Shown here one piece after another: positions 43,590-55,020 of a DNA stretch of 64,000 nt. Both the position numbers and the translations under genes were made by a program. This DNA comes from Oegoconia quadripuncta (taxonomy: Eukaryota; Arthropoda; Insecta; Lepidoptera; Autostichidae): positions 2,875,001 through 2,939,000 of the forward strand of contig OX438752.1 in the NCBI GenBank assembly GCA_949316235.1, given 5' to 3'. Numbering within the stretch: position 1 is the stretch's first letter; every line of letters begins with the position of its first letter. The notes beneath the pieces were generated by a model that did not search any database, had not been told where the DNA came from, and saw nothing but the letters and a program-made list of their open reading frames with translations.

Positions 43590-43935
43590 GACTTCTCGCG
43601 ACCCTCATTTGGTCGTCCGTCCACTTTGTGAATGGATGTCATGCTTGCTTGCTGCAGCTTGCCTGTGCGTGGTCTCAGCTCGAGAATTTTAATGCCCCAC
43701 CGGCATCAGTGATTCGAGCGATGTGCACCGCCCATTGGCACGTCAATTTACTAATCTGCTGGGATATGTCGTCGGTGACTTTCGTTCGGAATTCTTAATT
43801 CCTGATTCGATCACGTAGCGTAACGCCCACCAGCCCTCTCTATAGCTCGTTGCATGACCTTGATCTTTCTTATGAGGTCAATAGTGAGACACCACGTTTC
43901 AGTGCCGAAGTTTTCACTGATAACACACGTTTTTT
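43590..43935 (-). pseudogene. RTE-type ORF2 C-terminal tail
   Basis: Minus-strand translation in broken frames contains RTKVTDDISQQISKLTCQWA and VTLRDRIRN. It matches the 'V.D.....I..LKW.WAGHI.R' tail of RTE/BovB-like ORF2 proteins. Confidence 0.65.
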
Positions 43936-44545
43936 TTTATGATTAACTGGATACGCATTTGATCACAATCTCACCTGATGGGAAGTGACGATGTGGCCGA
44001 AGATGAAGCACGCGATCTCAGTAGATGCCTATTCTTTTTTTTTTATGCACAACGGGTTGGTTCTTGACCTCAATCACACCTGATGTTAAGTGAAGATGAG
44101 GCCGAAGGTGGAAGCGTACTGACCCGGAAACCCAAATATTTGGGGAACTGGCTATCTTATCTCTGACAACCGGCACACAACAATGCTATTAACATTGCTG
44201 TTTGGCGGCAGATTTTGATAAGACGGTGGTAGCTAGCCAGGCGGACATTTAAAATGCCCTACCACCAACCAAACCGAGTACTAAACATGTACCCCGCCGG
44301 GGATTGAATCCACGACCTCCGATTCGTAAACCCTATGTTGTTTACATTGAGCCACGGAGGCGATATTCACCCTGCTCTTGAAGATCCCAAGGTTGTAGGA
44401 TTTACGAAAGACTGACTCCGGGAGGGAGTTCCATGCCTTGGCCGTTCGCATTATGAATGAAGAATCTCTTGAAGAATTGACTAAAGCCTGAGGTATTTTG
44501 GACGAGAAGACGTTGCGCAATTTGCGCGACAACGACCTTACCAGT
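43936..44545 (-). pseudogene. Non-LTR ORF2 end, family F, split by a SINE
   Basis: Family F sequence runs 43940-44034 and resumes at about 44364-44545 (minus-strand protein SSFIMRTAKAWNSLPESVF, KSYNLGIFKSRVN). Between them lies a family C SINE. A short 'tattc' repeat on both sides is a plausible target-site duplication. Confidence 0.75.
44035..44363 (-). repeat. SINE family C, full length, inserted in a LINE tail
   Basis: From the T-rich (inverted poly-A) start 'ttttttttttatgcacaacg' to 'tacattgagccacggaggcg'. Confidence 0.87.
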
Positions 44546-45012
44546 TACTATTGCCCTACTTCTACGGGTTGATAATAAGCCTGTGGGATTGCATCAAGTA
44601 TTAGTCAAGGTCCAAACGGAAAATGGATAACCACAGACACCTTTTAAGAAGTTAAAGCAACCCAAAAGAGCAGCACAAAACTGAAAAATACACGAGCAGC
44701 TCAAACCTAATTTAATTTCCCCTGTTCAAATCAATATTCCTCATGCCCACCGAAACGAGGCGCAAAAAATACACCCTAAAAAGAAACTTGGTAACACACC
44801 TAATCAGATTTACATTACCAAGACAAAAGCCTTGAACCAACGTTGGCTACTAAGTTGAACAGTGTTGCCAGATGAAGTGATATGTATCACTTTGTTACTT
44901 TTTAATCAATTCACACCAGATCGCACTCGTCCAACTGTCAATATACTTCCCAATTTTTCATGCAAGTAGGTATATTCCTTTTTATTATTTCTAAGATTAT
45001 AACTAAATCAAA
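44546..45012. other. Intron sequence, nothing recognised
   Basis: No repeat or coding feature recognised. Confidence 0.4.
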
Positions 45013-45251
45013 TAAATAAATAAATATTCTTGAACGTACACAGTCGCCATCTAGTTCCATTGCAAGTACGGATTATGGATCATGACAGGCGCTATAAACG
45101 TTTATGACGCGCGAGATAATTTTTGTCCTGCTCATTCACCTGGACGAATTATACAACTATCCCACTCTCACTACTACGTCGCGCGCGACAAACGATGTCA
45201 TACGGGGGCAGATGGTTGATATACTACTCAAATACATTCTTATTTGTAAAT
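45013..45251 (-). repeat. SINE family B fragment split by a MITE
   Basis: 'cgccatctagttccattgca' (45050-45068) and 'cagatggttgatatactact' (45209 on) are adjacent in intact family B copies; here a 122-bp insert separates them. Confidence 0.65.
45081..45202. mobile_element. Small MITE, copy 1
   Basis: Imperfect inverted ends 'catgacaggcgctataaacg' / '...gacaaacgatgtcat', GC-rich 'gcgcgcgaca' near one end; a second copy is at 46588-46704. Confidence 0.6.
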
Positions 45252-45548
45252 AAAGTTTTTTTTTTATGCACAACGGATTGGTACTTGACCTCAATCACAC
45301 CTGATGTTAAGTGAAGATGAGGTCGAAGGTGGACGCGTACTGACCCGGAAACCCAAATATTTGGGGGACTGGCTATCTTATCTCTGACAACCGGAACACA
45401 ACAATGCTATTAACATTGCTGCTTGGCGGCAGATTTAGATAAGATGGTGGTAGCTAGCCAGGCGGACATTTAAAATGCCCTACCACCAACCAAACCGAGT
45501 ACTTAAACATGTACCCCGCTGGGGATCGAACCCGCCCGAATCGTAAAT
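45252..45548 (-). repeat. SINE family C
   Basis: Body complete; the tRNA-like head is cut short at 'ggggatcgaacccgcccgaa'. Confidence 0.84.
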
Positions 45549-46286
45549 CCAAAGTTTTTTTGTAAATTCCACTTTTTCGGAAGTGGATTCAGAAAGGGAA
45601 CTTTTCGTAATTTTTATTGAAATGTAAAATGGAGCATTTACATACATGAAAATAATCGTAAGATGCGTAATTTTTTTTTTCTGGAGCTGGCAACACAGAT
45701 AGATGGGTAGACGGAAATAACTCGTACGTACACCCGTACCTTCACAATCATCGTTCGATAAATATGTAAGCGTGGCAAATCGAAGCCCGAGTGGAGGTTT
45801 GCATTATCATTCGGCGGTATGTAAATTTATTCCAATAAACCGTCCGGGCGCTCTTTCGTTATAATATATACGCAAACGAAGAGATAATTCTGCGCGAGGG
45901 CAGTATTACCATAACTTTTATTAAAGGAGTGGGGCGTAAGGAACTCTACGGACGACAAATAACAATGGCTGACTCCCTGATTAATTTCCAGCGTGGGAAT
46001 CTGTTTTGCATTCGAATCGGTTGCGGTGGTAATGGCTGCGCTGATGTGGTTGGCGGTGGGGACTTGTTATAATTGAGAGCTGCTTGGAATAATATTTTTT
46101 TTTCGTTTTCTACACACGACGACGTAGTTAATTGCATTAAATTGGAGCAAGGAGTTTTCCTAAAAAAAAATTTTTTTCCTTTCAACAGCCAGACGGTTAC
46201 TTACAGTTTAAACCTATATAGTCCCATAAACTTGTATTCATGAAATTGTGTATACATAAGTTATATGCAATAACATTACATGATAC
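45549..46286. other. Intron sequence, unique-looking
   Basis: 45720-45960 is non-repetitive with moderate GC; no frame with similarity. A regulatory role cannot be judged from sequence alone. Confidence 0.35.
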
Positions 46287-46481
46287 ATAGGTGCAGTTCG
46301 GTTCAAAAGTGCAAATCATAGTCAAAGTTCAAACGATTTTTTTTTCCGAAAGCCTTCGTATTTAAGGCAAGTACCGAGTATCATTATTATGTACTGCGAT
46401 CTATTTACTGCACAAGAATTAAATGTATTTTTCTTTAGAAATAACCATATGAACTGCACTTTTGAACGTGACTGTACCTAC
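46287..46481. mobile_element. MITE with about 33-bp imperfect inverted ends
   Basis: 'ataggtgcagttcggttcaa' at 46287 pairs with '...cttttgaacgtgactgtacc' ending at 46481. The interior is AT-rich and non-coding. Confidence 0.65.
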
Positions 46482-46587
46482 ATAAAGTATGTCATGATCT
46501 GAGATTGCTTTTAAAGACCGATATTTTAAATTTTGTTTATGAGAGCAATATTTTCAAACAGGCTAGTTTTTAAACCTGCACTAGGAA

Positions 46588-46704
46588 CATGACAAGCGCG
46601 ATAAAGATTTATGTCGCGCGAATATTTGTCTCGCACATTCATTTGGACGAAATATAGAACTATCCCGCTCTCACTTCGCGTCGCGCGCGACAAACGCTGT
46701 CGTG
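46588..46704. mobile_element. Small MITE, copy 2
   Basis: 'catgacaagcgcgataaaga' to 'cgcgcgacaaacgctgtcgt', related to 45081-45202. Confidence 0.6.
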
Positions 46705-46842
46705 CTGCAAAGGCTGGACACGGTATAGCATATTTATAGCACTGTTTACTTTAGAAGTATATATAATACACTTGTGGTCACCTCAAGAACTGACCTTGCC
46801 AAACGCTGCTTGAAGTTAAGCCCTAATGCGCTAAAAACCTAA

Positions 46843-47061
<219 letters not shown>

Positions 47062-47196
47062 TAAGTGGGTACAGTACCAGTGTCAGCTGACCGCATGACG
47101 CTATTGGAATTTTGGATGCAGCGAGACCAGCTTATGCCGCTGCTGCAGCCCCGTCTATGTACAACATGTAAAGGAATTAACCAGAAAGATATACTT

Positions 47197-47252
47197 CTCG
47201 AATTTATGAACTCAGTCTTACTTCCAAGTAAGACTGAGTTCATAAATTCGAG
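47197..47252. other. 26-bp perfect hairpin in intron after disintegrin exon
   Basis: ctcgaatttatgaactcagt... at 47197-47222 is exactly complementary to 47227-47252 with a 4-nt loop (tcca). Confidence 0.92.
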
Positions 47253-48800
47253 TAAAAAAAATAAATCCAAGTGCAACCATTGACAGCTTGTGATCTAACA
47301 ATAAAGAACTTTATCACGCAATGCGTGAGGTTTATTTCCTTTTACACAGACTTGATGTTTTTTAATTTTAATTTTACATAAACAAACAGTCATATAAATA
47401 ATCGTGCACAATATCAAATCAATTAAAATATATTTATTAATTCAAATGGTACATCTACATAATAATACTGAATTGCAACTGTACCACTAGTGCCTAAACT
47501 AGGAAAATCCTGTGTTTCAGGCAATATAAACCGTATTTTTAAAGAATTTTGGTTTCCCCTTTTTATGTGTAGGAACAATACAATATTAAGTGTAATTAAT
47601 GGATGACGACTGGTAGAAGGTGGCAATTTATTGAATTAATACAGAAAGCATATGCAAAAAGTAATTCAAAAATGGCTAACATTGCCGATCTTTGCGGTGA
47701 ACTGCCGTGCGCAATGTTGGCAAGTAAGCACACCTTGCACGTAGTAGGTTAGTGACGACCACAATAGATCGGCAAACATCTCTGATTACCCGCACCAGTT
47801 ACATATACAACAAATACAAAGACTTAGAGTTCTTCTAGACATGATATGACCCACCTCCACACCCTCCCACTGCAACTCCTGTAGCCAGGATCAACAGTAG
47901 TACAGCTGAACGTCGCCTACTGAAAGTAAGCGGGTCCCGAGAAAAGACTTTAAATTACCTTGGGCCCAAAATTTATTTAAGAAGAAGAAAAAAGGGTTTA
48001 TTGAAGAAAAAATAAAATTATTCCCTCCTTCCCCTTTACAAATGGGAGCGTAGCCAGAGAAAAGCAAAAAACCCTGGTATGAGGTTAAAATTAAATGGGA
48101 AAAGGGGACTGAGTGAGGCTCAGTCCCTAATGAGTATAGAATACACCACGTACGGCACCAAGGGGCGCAGTGAGTTCTTGGTAAATAGCTAATCTAATTA
48201 GTGTATTGGCCAGTAATACGAATGGCAGAAAGATTTAAAAGCACGGAAGCTATCACGATTTGCAACCAGATACCCGTAATACACTGGATGGCTATTCGCA
48301 TTTAATTTTGATACATTCTAGACATGACAGTCTCATCATACTCTAACCAAGATTCACTGATGAGAAAATAGAAACATATCCTTCAACAATCTAGCTGATA
48401 CCGATGCAGACTTACCCAAACTGAGTGAGCCAAACCTACATCATATTGATTCAGCTTTAAGTTTCTAGTTAGTGTACCCCTCTCATTAGTGTTTCTAACA
48501 TACTAATCCTGGACAACTTCATCTTCTCCTTAGACTAAAGACGTAGTTAAAGGTTAGTTATGAGCAAATTGATGAGTTCCTTTGCTACATTTGAATAATT
48601 TCTATGGTATCTGTTACCTGTGAATGTGGCTGACCTACGTTCTAAACGAGGCATCTGAACCCAAGACCATGTCGAAGGGCATTCACAAGTACAAATTAAC
48701 ACACGCGTCTTTTTTCTTTCGTACACACAGATATACACTCATACACACACATTTCATCAAAAATCAAAGACATGTTTCTTTATAGCTACCTATACTTTTG
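47253..48800. repeat. Mostly unassigned intron with retroelement scraps
   Basis: 47420-47560 ('gcaactgtaccactagtgcc', 'aatcctgtgtttcaggcaat') is shared with 54880-55010 and is likely a LINE 3' UTR on the minus strand. 47860-47945 resembles family G ('tcgcctactgaaagtaagcg'). The rest is unrecognised. Confidence 0.45.
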
Positions 48801-49330
48801 TAATTATTTCTCAATTAATAAAAGTTTATTAAGGAGGAGCAAGTTTTCCTGTCACAGGTATTACTTACTAGGAAGTCTCAACCTTATTTATTTAATTTAT
48901 ATGTAAAAAAATACAGTTCAGTTTCAAAATAATATATGCTCATCTCTAGTCATTGGGCCTAGGCATTAATTTAATTGTATGCACACAGATCAGTTTAGAG
49001 ATCATCGCTGAACCTTTCAAATCACATTAACCACACGAATTCTGATTTGGGTGGGATCTCCTAAACTTCTCCAGTGACAAGTAAAACAAACTAAGTTTTA
49101 GGTCAGTCTAGTTAACTTTTATCTGTGACCAAGACGTATACTGCTGATTAATGTAGCCGGTTCTAAAAGTTTCACGCCAAAATAAATTACAGAAACTGCT
49201 GAAGTCATTTATGTAGGTGAAAAGGGAGTTGTGATGTTATCTTTATAAACATGAGAGTGAAAACTATTACATGGTAATTCATCAACATAATATCAACCAC
49301 AGGATTTTCACTGCTGAATTGTTCCAGCAT
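48801..49330. other. Intron sequence, nothing recognised
   Basis: No coding signal or shared repeat. Confidence 0.4.
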
Positions 49331-49700
49331 ACAGTGAGTTCCCACAACCTTCAGCAGTTACTTTGATGCCCCAATGGCCATCAATTCTTCGAGCTATACT
49401 CCACTGCCAGTTTAACACACTGATCCGCTTGTCGATGACTTCGCCATCTCAGCATTGCGTGGTCTCCACTCGAGAACTGGTGATGCCCCACCAGGTATCA
49501 GTTTTTCGAGCTATGTGCCCAGCCACAGACACGTCAACTTGCTAATCTGCTGGGCTATGTCAGAGACTTTCGTTCGTCTACGAATGCCTTCACTCCATAT
49601 CCTCGCCCTCTCCATAGCACATTGCGCGTGACTTGAAGCTTTGTTGTGGGGCCCATAGTGAGAGATCACGTTTCAGTGCCATAAGCCATCACTGAGGTAT
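49331..49700 (-). repeat. RTE-type ORF2 tail, duplicated pieces
   Basis: 'gatgccccaccaggtatcag', 'cttgctaatctgctgggcta' and 'agagatcacgtttcagtgcc' parallel 43680-43920. The 'ttcgagctat' unit appears twice (about 49390 and 49510). Confidence 0.6.
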
Positions 49701-50151
49701 ATTTAGTATTCTTCCTTGGACATCGTTATCCTTATCCTTAAATTCTTACTCATTACAAAATTTAAACTAATTATTCTGAGATGCGAATTATGTTAAAAAT
49801 GCTGCATAAGTTTTTGGGATATAAAGAAAGTCTCCGCCAGTGAATCATACTTTTAACAAGAACTGCGAAACGTATATGTCGGGGAAACGCGGGCGTTGCT
49901 AGCGATTGGGACGGTGCCAGCCTCTCGTGGTACAGGGTAGCTCGGGAAATTGCGATATTATGTCAAGCTACTAAAGATATTACCTTAAATCTTTAAAGTA
50001 GCATTTACCCACACAATCGCTAATTTATCGCTAACTGCGGCATATAATTAGTAAATTAAGAGAAACTTCAACAAAAGAAAATTACATTTATAATGCAGTC
50101 ATTAATATTAATGGTTTCTCTAAAGTGTCTCATAAGATCCAAACTTTACAG
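49701..50151. other. Intron sequence before exon 6, nothing recognised
   Basis: Ends in the polypyrimidine-poor but recognisable acceptor 'ccaaactttacag'. Confidence 0.4.
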
Positions 50152-50456
50152 CTAAAGCCTCGTGGCATCGTCTGCCGGGAAGCGTCCAACGAATGCGACC
50201 TAGAAGAGAGCTGCACTGGTCAGTCAGGGTCCTGCCCTCCTGATGCCCATCGCAAGAACGGAGAGCCATGCGAAGGAAACAAGGGCTACTGCTTCTCTGG
50301 CCACTGTCCCACACTCTCTCTTCAATGTGAAAAGATCTGGGGGACTGGGAGCGTAGGGGCCGATAAGGAGTGCTTTGAGCAGTTCAACTCGAAGGGAGTT
50401 GTCACTGGACACTGTGGCAAAGATAACAATGGCAATTACATCAAATGTGATATGGA
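50152..50456 (+). CDS. mmd: ADAM gene, exon 6: disintegrin loop and cysteine-rich domain
   Basis: 305 nt: 101 codons plus two bases. Acceptor 'actttacag'; donor within 'gga|gtaagt'. The disintegrin-loop region reads CREASNECDLEESCTG. It carries ECDL where RGD occurs in some venom disintegrins, so integrin binding through RGD is not expected. It continues with CPPDAHRKNGEPC and GYCFSGHCPTL, the start of the ADAM cysteine-rich domain. WGTGSVGADKECFEQFNSKG follows, matching the conserved 'G..G..A...C....N..G' segment, then HCGKDNNGNYIKC. An ATG at 50125, upstream in frame, is intronic. Reading through the donor gives a stop within two codons, so splicing is required. The last split codon becomes Glu with the first base of exon 7. 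Confidence 0.93.
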
Positions 50457-51222
50457 GTAAGTATATTTTGATTCAGCATTAGGTTCATGTAAAGACTTGA
50501 CTCGCATGGTATCATCATATCAGCCACTTAGTGTCCATTACTGAACATAAGCTTTCCCATAGATTACTAGAGCGATCGATTGGAAGCGGCCTGCATCCAG
50601 CGACTTCCCGCGACCTGCATAATATGTGATCACTACTCAATAACTTTCCCACCGGCCAACAGTTTTTCGAGCTATGCTATAACTGTAAACTAATAAGTTA
50701 ATTCCATCATGATTATTACATATTGTTCTAGTAGAAAGACCAGTAACATAAAGTCCATCAAGGAGTTCAAGTGACAATCTTCTAGCTCCGTCTTCATACC
50801 CTCGTCATCATAATGAAAGTGTCCATGACAACAAAAGAAACTAGCTCAAATCTTTCAAAATTGACTATCTTGTCATTTGCCATCAGCGAGTTCAAGTCCC
50901 TACATTCCGTCTCCATCATCAAATCAGCTTGGTAATACCATAATATTACATTTACCCTCAACTAACACAAATATGCCAAATTTCAGCTCAATCAGATACC
51001 AGCAAGTGTTTGAAAACTGGTTCGCAAATTTTGAAATGGACAACTTACATACGAACATTGCAAGCTAAATAACAGCTTGTAATAATTATGAGTAAGCAGA
51101 TCTTGTATAGGTTATAAATAGCCTATTAATGACCCTTTGCTGAACTTGACGCCAGTGTTCAAATGTTACCTTAACAGCTTAAAGGTTGATGATCATTCAA
51201 ATAAAACATTTCTCTTTCGCAG
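50457..51222. other. Short intron with RTE scraps
   Basis: 50510-50700 has fragments ('catccagcgacttcccgcga', 'caacagtttttcgagctatg') of the minus-strand RTE family; the rest is unrecognised. Confidence 0.5.
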
Positions 51223-51342
51223 GAATATCAGGTGCGGTTCACTGCAGTGTCAGCAAGGCCACCGGAACCCAGTCGTTGCTGGAATGGATGAATACTACAC
51301 TAGAGCCGTGATCGCAATCAAAGGCAACGAATACGAATGCAA
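51223..51342 (+). CDS. mmd: ADAM gene, exon 7: cysteine-rich domain, with a duplicated 3' end and splice donor
   Basis: 120 nt between acceptor 'ctctttcgcag' and donor 'gtaagt', leaving two bases of a Lys codon. The protein NIRCGSLQCQQGHRNP matches the ADAM cysteine-rich motif '(D/N)..CG.LQC'. It is followed by YYTRAVIAIKGNEYECK, which resembles the hypervariable stretch of neural ADAMs. The last 17 bases of the exon and the first 13 of the intron are repeated 35 nt downstream (51326-51355 and 51361-51390, one mismatch), giving a second equally strong 'gtaagt' at 51378. Use of that donor would read AAG TAA and truncate the protein. The first donor keeps the frame with exon 8. Confidence 0.92.
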
Positions 51343-51390
51343 GTAAGTATAATATAAAACAACAAATACGAATGCAAGTAAGTATAATAT
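51326..51390 (+). repeat. Tandem duplication of exon 7 splice-donor region
   Basis: Two 30-nt copies, 51326-51355 and 51361-51390, differ at one base and are offset by 35 nt; both contain 'gaatgcaagtaagtataata'. Confidence 0.92.
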
Positions 51391-51899
51391 TAGGTCCTTA
51401 CCTATGAAATTGGCGTTTTGTACGAAGAATTTCATTAAGACTGTTTTCTCCATACAAACATTTTTGAAATTTTTTTGGGAACGGCAAATCCAAATTTAGC
51501 TAAACTTTTTGTGTATTATCGGATAATATTAAGTTAAATATAGGCAGTGTTAATTTTTAAAAGTAACCGCTTTATAAAAGTCTCTGCGAATCTAAGAAAT
51601 AATATGGGAAGCTCATGAAAAGAGCTGTGTTCAAGTTTTTTTTATTATGTGATTTAGCTCAGACATTAAAAGATATTTCATGTGAAACCTTGTAAATATA
51701 TTCTATTTTCCAAATAAAAAACAAATTTGGAAATAGCTATAGAATCGTTGGAGTTGGTTCATTATGATTAACGAAGAAAAAAATCTCCATTTTCATTGGT
51801 AAAGGCCTAATATAATACAACAAATCATTTAATTCCAGCTCAAACTCACTGCTAGAAGGCATATCTCGGTTCCTAATGCGTCACTTGAACTGTAGAAAT
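51391..51899. other. Intron sequence, nothing recognised
   Basis: AT-rich; no gene or repeat family recognised. Confidence 0.4.
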
Positions 51900-52490
51900 A
51901 AATTGTTTTCTATAGCACTCACCGAGTTGCTCATTGCGATGGTGATCATGGCGATCAAGCATCACACCAGATTTTGTGGGAGTCCATAAACTGGACGAAG
52001 GAACGTGATCTCACGCTTGGCAATCTGTAATCCGACCGATATTCCAACGCGACCTGGTGTCGAATCGTCACTATTTCCGAGTTTTAAAGTAGGATCAGCT
52101 TATAGAGCCATATAGCTAATGAATGTAAAGACGTGCGTGTGCGAAAAGTAAAGTAAAGTAGTTTACGCAAAAAGTACCTATGAAAAAAAAAACGTTTTGC
52201 AAACTATCCGCTAGACGCTGCATACTTCTTCATACAAATCGTCACGTAAACGTGAACGCGGTAGTAAAGTTAAGTCGAAACAAAACTCACACTCCGCCCT
52301 CCGGTCATGGCGATCAAACTTAACACCAAATTTTGTGGAAGTGCATAAACTGGACAGAGGAACGCGAACTCGTGCTTGACTATTTAAATTCTATAATCCG
52401 TCCGATATTCAAAGGCCCCTCTAATAATTTGTAACTTCAACGGAATCGTCATTGATTACGTTGACCAAACGTCAAATTCCGAAAGCATTT
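51900..52490 (+). repeat. Two direct copies of a LINE ORF end (family G)
   Basis: 51955-52080 and 52310-52460 share 'catggcgatcaa', 'attttgtgg' and 'cataaactggac.gaggaac'. They correspond to the ORF2 end at 59380-59470 ('HILWECSNW...'). Confidence 0.6.
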
Positions 52491-53035
52491 CCAACATTTC
52501 GAATAGCTTAGCGGTAGCTGCTCACAGACATCTTGACTCGTTCGCGTTGTAGGTATTTAGTTAATTATGTTAAGCCCACTTTTGACAATTATTATTTTAA
52601 ACGAATATCATTATGGTCCATACAATTGCTATACACCACCGTACAACATGATCTTTATAGAATACACACTTATGGTTGTTATTGAAAATGTTTGCACTAG
52701 TACCCTACCCTCGCTTTCTCTCGCAGGGCACTAGCTGAAAATCAGTGTCTTACCGCTATAGGTGAGGATCCGCACTGAGCGATGGCCCATTTGTGTTACA
52801 GATACACATACAACTCTATTATAAGTTGTAACAGTTGTACTTAATTTTAGTTTTTATTTTTATTACTGTGAAATAAGGCTACATTTCGTAAGAATAACAC
52901 CAAGCAGAATGATTGTTGCGTCGAATATTTTTGTATGTGTTTCTGTAATGTTCAAATAAATGCTTTATCTACCTATCTAAATTACCTAGCGAGCGATGAG
53001 CCAACCTATCACATGTCTAAACATAACCGATGACG
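52491..53035. other. Intron sequence, nothing recognised
   Basis: No feature assigned. Confidence 0.4.
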
Positions 53036-53400
53036 ATAACGATGAAATTATTAATAGGACCTCTGGTTTCGAATCGTCACAATTTAGAAGCTTTGAATCG
53101 TTTTTGCCACTCTTATTACTGGCACTTTTGACGATAGGCCGCTGCTACCGTCCCACTAATTGCATGTAGGCGCAGTCCGTTGTGTATACGAAATCGGGGA
53201 CCGAGCTCCACTCGACCTACTTCATAGGATTGGCCTTAATCCTGTTTTGCATTTCATTAGCCACACTCACACCAAGGTAGCAATAGAGTCACGTAGAGCA
53301 TCATCTACCTTCAGTAGGCGTTGTGTCGAGTATCACTGTTGATCCTAGATTATAGGAGATACAGTGGGGAGGAGTATCAAGGTAGGATTGACTGGTAGAA
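53036..53400 (+). repeat. LINE 3' region, family G
   Basis: 'ttactggcacttttgacgat' then 'aaggtagcaatagagtcacg', 'accttcagtaggcgttgtgt' and 'gagtatcactgttgatccta', parallel to 59520-59880. Confidence 0.65.
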
Positions 53401-53742
53401 GTCACTACTTTTACTTGCAAGTATAGAGTTCCTAATTGTATCGAATTTCAACTGTTTTGATGTCATTTGAGATCAAAATAAAGAAATACAGTGTTGGGAT
53501 GAAAGGCAGAACACTTACCCTTAACTGTACCTGTTCTTCGGATTACGAATAAAGTTTATATGTGTCATGAATAATAAAGAAGGTGTTAATCTATTTATTT
53601 GTTTACCTGCGTACCTCTTTCAACCTTGAACACGCTTACCTAAACCACCCTAAGGGATGTAAACACATACTTAATATAGAATGAAATTGAAATATGTACT
53701 AACGTAGTAAGATTCTCGATGGCCCATGTAAATGAGACCTTT
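53401..53742. other. Intron sequence, nothing recognised
   Basis: No feature assigned. Confidence 0.4.
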
Positions 53743-54073
53743 TTCTTTTTTTTTTATGCACAACAGGTTGATCTCAATCACAGCTGATGTTAAGTGAAGA
53801 TGAGGTCGGAGGTGGAAGCGTACTGACCCGGAAACGCCAACACATTTGGAGGACTGGCTATCTTATCTCTGACAACCGGAACACAACAATGCTATTAACA
53901 TTGCTGCTTGGCGGCAGATTTAGATAAGATGGTGGTAGCTAGCCAGGCGGACATTTAAAATGCCCTACCACCAACCAAACCGAGTACCTAAACATGTACC
54001 CCGCTGGGGATCGAACTCGCGACCTCCGAATCGTAAACCCAATGTTGTTTACATTGAGCCACGGAGATGGTGA
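53743..54073 (-). repeat. SINE family C, full length
   Basis: T-rich start at 53743, complete body, ends at the inverted head 'tacattgagccacggaga'. Confidence 0.87.
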
Positions 54074-54164
54074 CCAAACTGAATTTGACATCAAATTCAC
54101 AGACATTATTATTAAACCGAAACTGCTTCATCTAACTACAAATAAAAGAAATAAAGAATAAAGA

Positions 54165-54455
54165 AAATAATTTATTTACATTATTAGAAATCAAATTGTT
54201 AAGAAATATGTTGTATTAAAAACTAACAAAATAAAAATTAGGCTATGATTTGTAATATATGAATGTAACTACTGTTTTTGTAAGTGTACTCGCTGTCTAC
54301 TTTTACGTTTCCTCATCTATTTGTCTCCTTACTGAGGTTTGCTGGAAGAGATCTCTTATAGAGATAAGCTCGCCTTTTGTATATTTTAATATTCTCCTGT
54401 TTTTTTTTTGTTTTGTTTGACGTGTATGCTTATATACAATAAAGTGTTAAATAAA
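54165..54455 (+). repeat. Non-LTR 3' UTR
   Basis: 'gctggaagagatctcttata' and 'gataagctcgccttttgtat', then 'acaataaagtgttaaataaa' with TAAA repeats as tail; the inverse copy is at 6900-7010. Confidence 0.68.
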
Positions 54456-54459
54456 TAAA

Positions 54460-54780
54460 TAAATAAATGTACAAAATCAGGAATGAGTTTATCAGAGGAA
54501 GTCTGAAAGTGGCACCAATAACAGAAAAGTTGAGGAGTAGTAGGTTAGCATGGTTTGGGTACATTATGAGGAGGGATGGAAAGCACGTAACAAGACGAGA
54601 GCTAAGTATGAATGTGGAGGGATACAGAGGTAGAGGAAGACCGAAGAACGTGTGGGTAGACGAGGAATGATATGTGTGTGAAAGGGGTGAGTACGGAGAT
54701 GACGGCTGATAGAGGAGAGTGGAAGAGGATGACATGTTGTGCCGACCCCACCTAGAGTGGGATAAGGGCAGGAAAATTAT
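54460..54780 (+). pseudogene. Retrotransposon ORF2 C-terminal tail
   Basis: Frame contains YKIRNEFIRGSLKVAPITEK, RSSRLAWFGYIMRRDGKHVT and YRGRGRPKNVWVD, then continues in another frame to a UTR ('tggggtcggcac' complement-like 'gccgaccccacctagagtgg'). A typical RTE-family ending; RT is missing. Confidence 0.75.
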
Positions 54781-54869
54781 GATTTGCATATATATTGCTA
54801 TGTGTGCCGCAGTAAATTTCTAACGACTCAGCATAATAAATCTTTAGGCCCTTATATTACTCAAGTAAG

Positions 54870-55020
54870 AAATCAAATCAAATCGAATGTATTTATTAAT
54901 TCTTATGTTACATTAAAACGTAAAATCAACACAATAATACTTAATTGCAACTGTAACACTAGTGCCTGAACTAGGTAAATCCTGTGTTTCAGGCGAAGCT
55001 AGGGCTTCTATAACTTAGAG
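54870..55020 (-). repeat. LINE 3' UTR shared with 47420
   Basis: 'aattgcaactgtaacactag' and 'tgaactaggtaaatcctgtg'. Confidence 0.55.
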
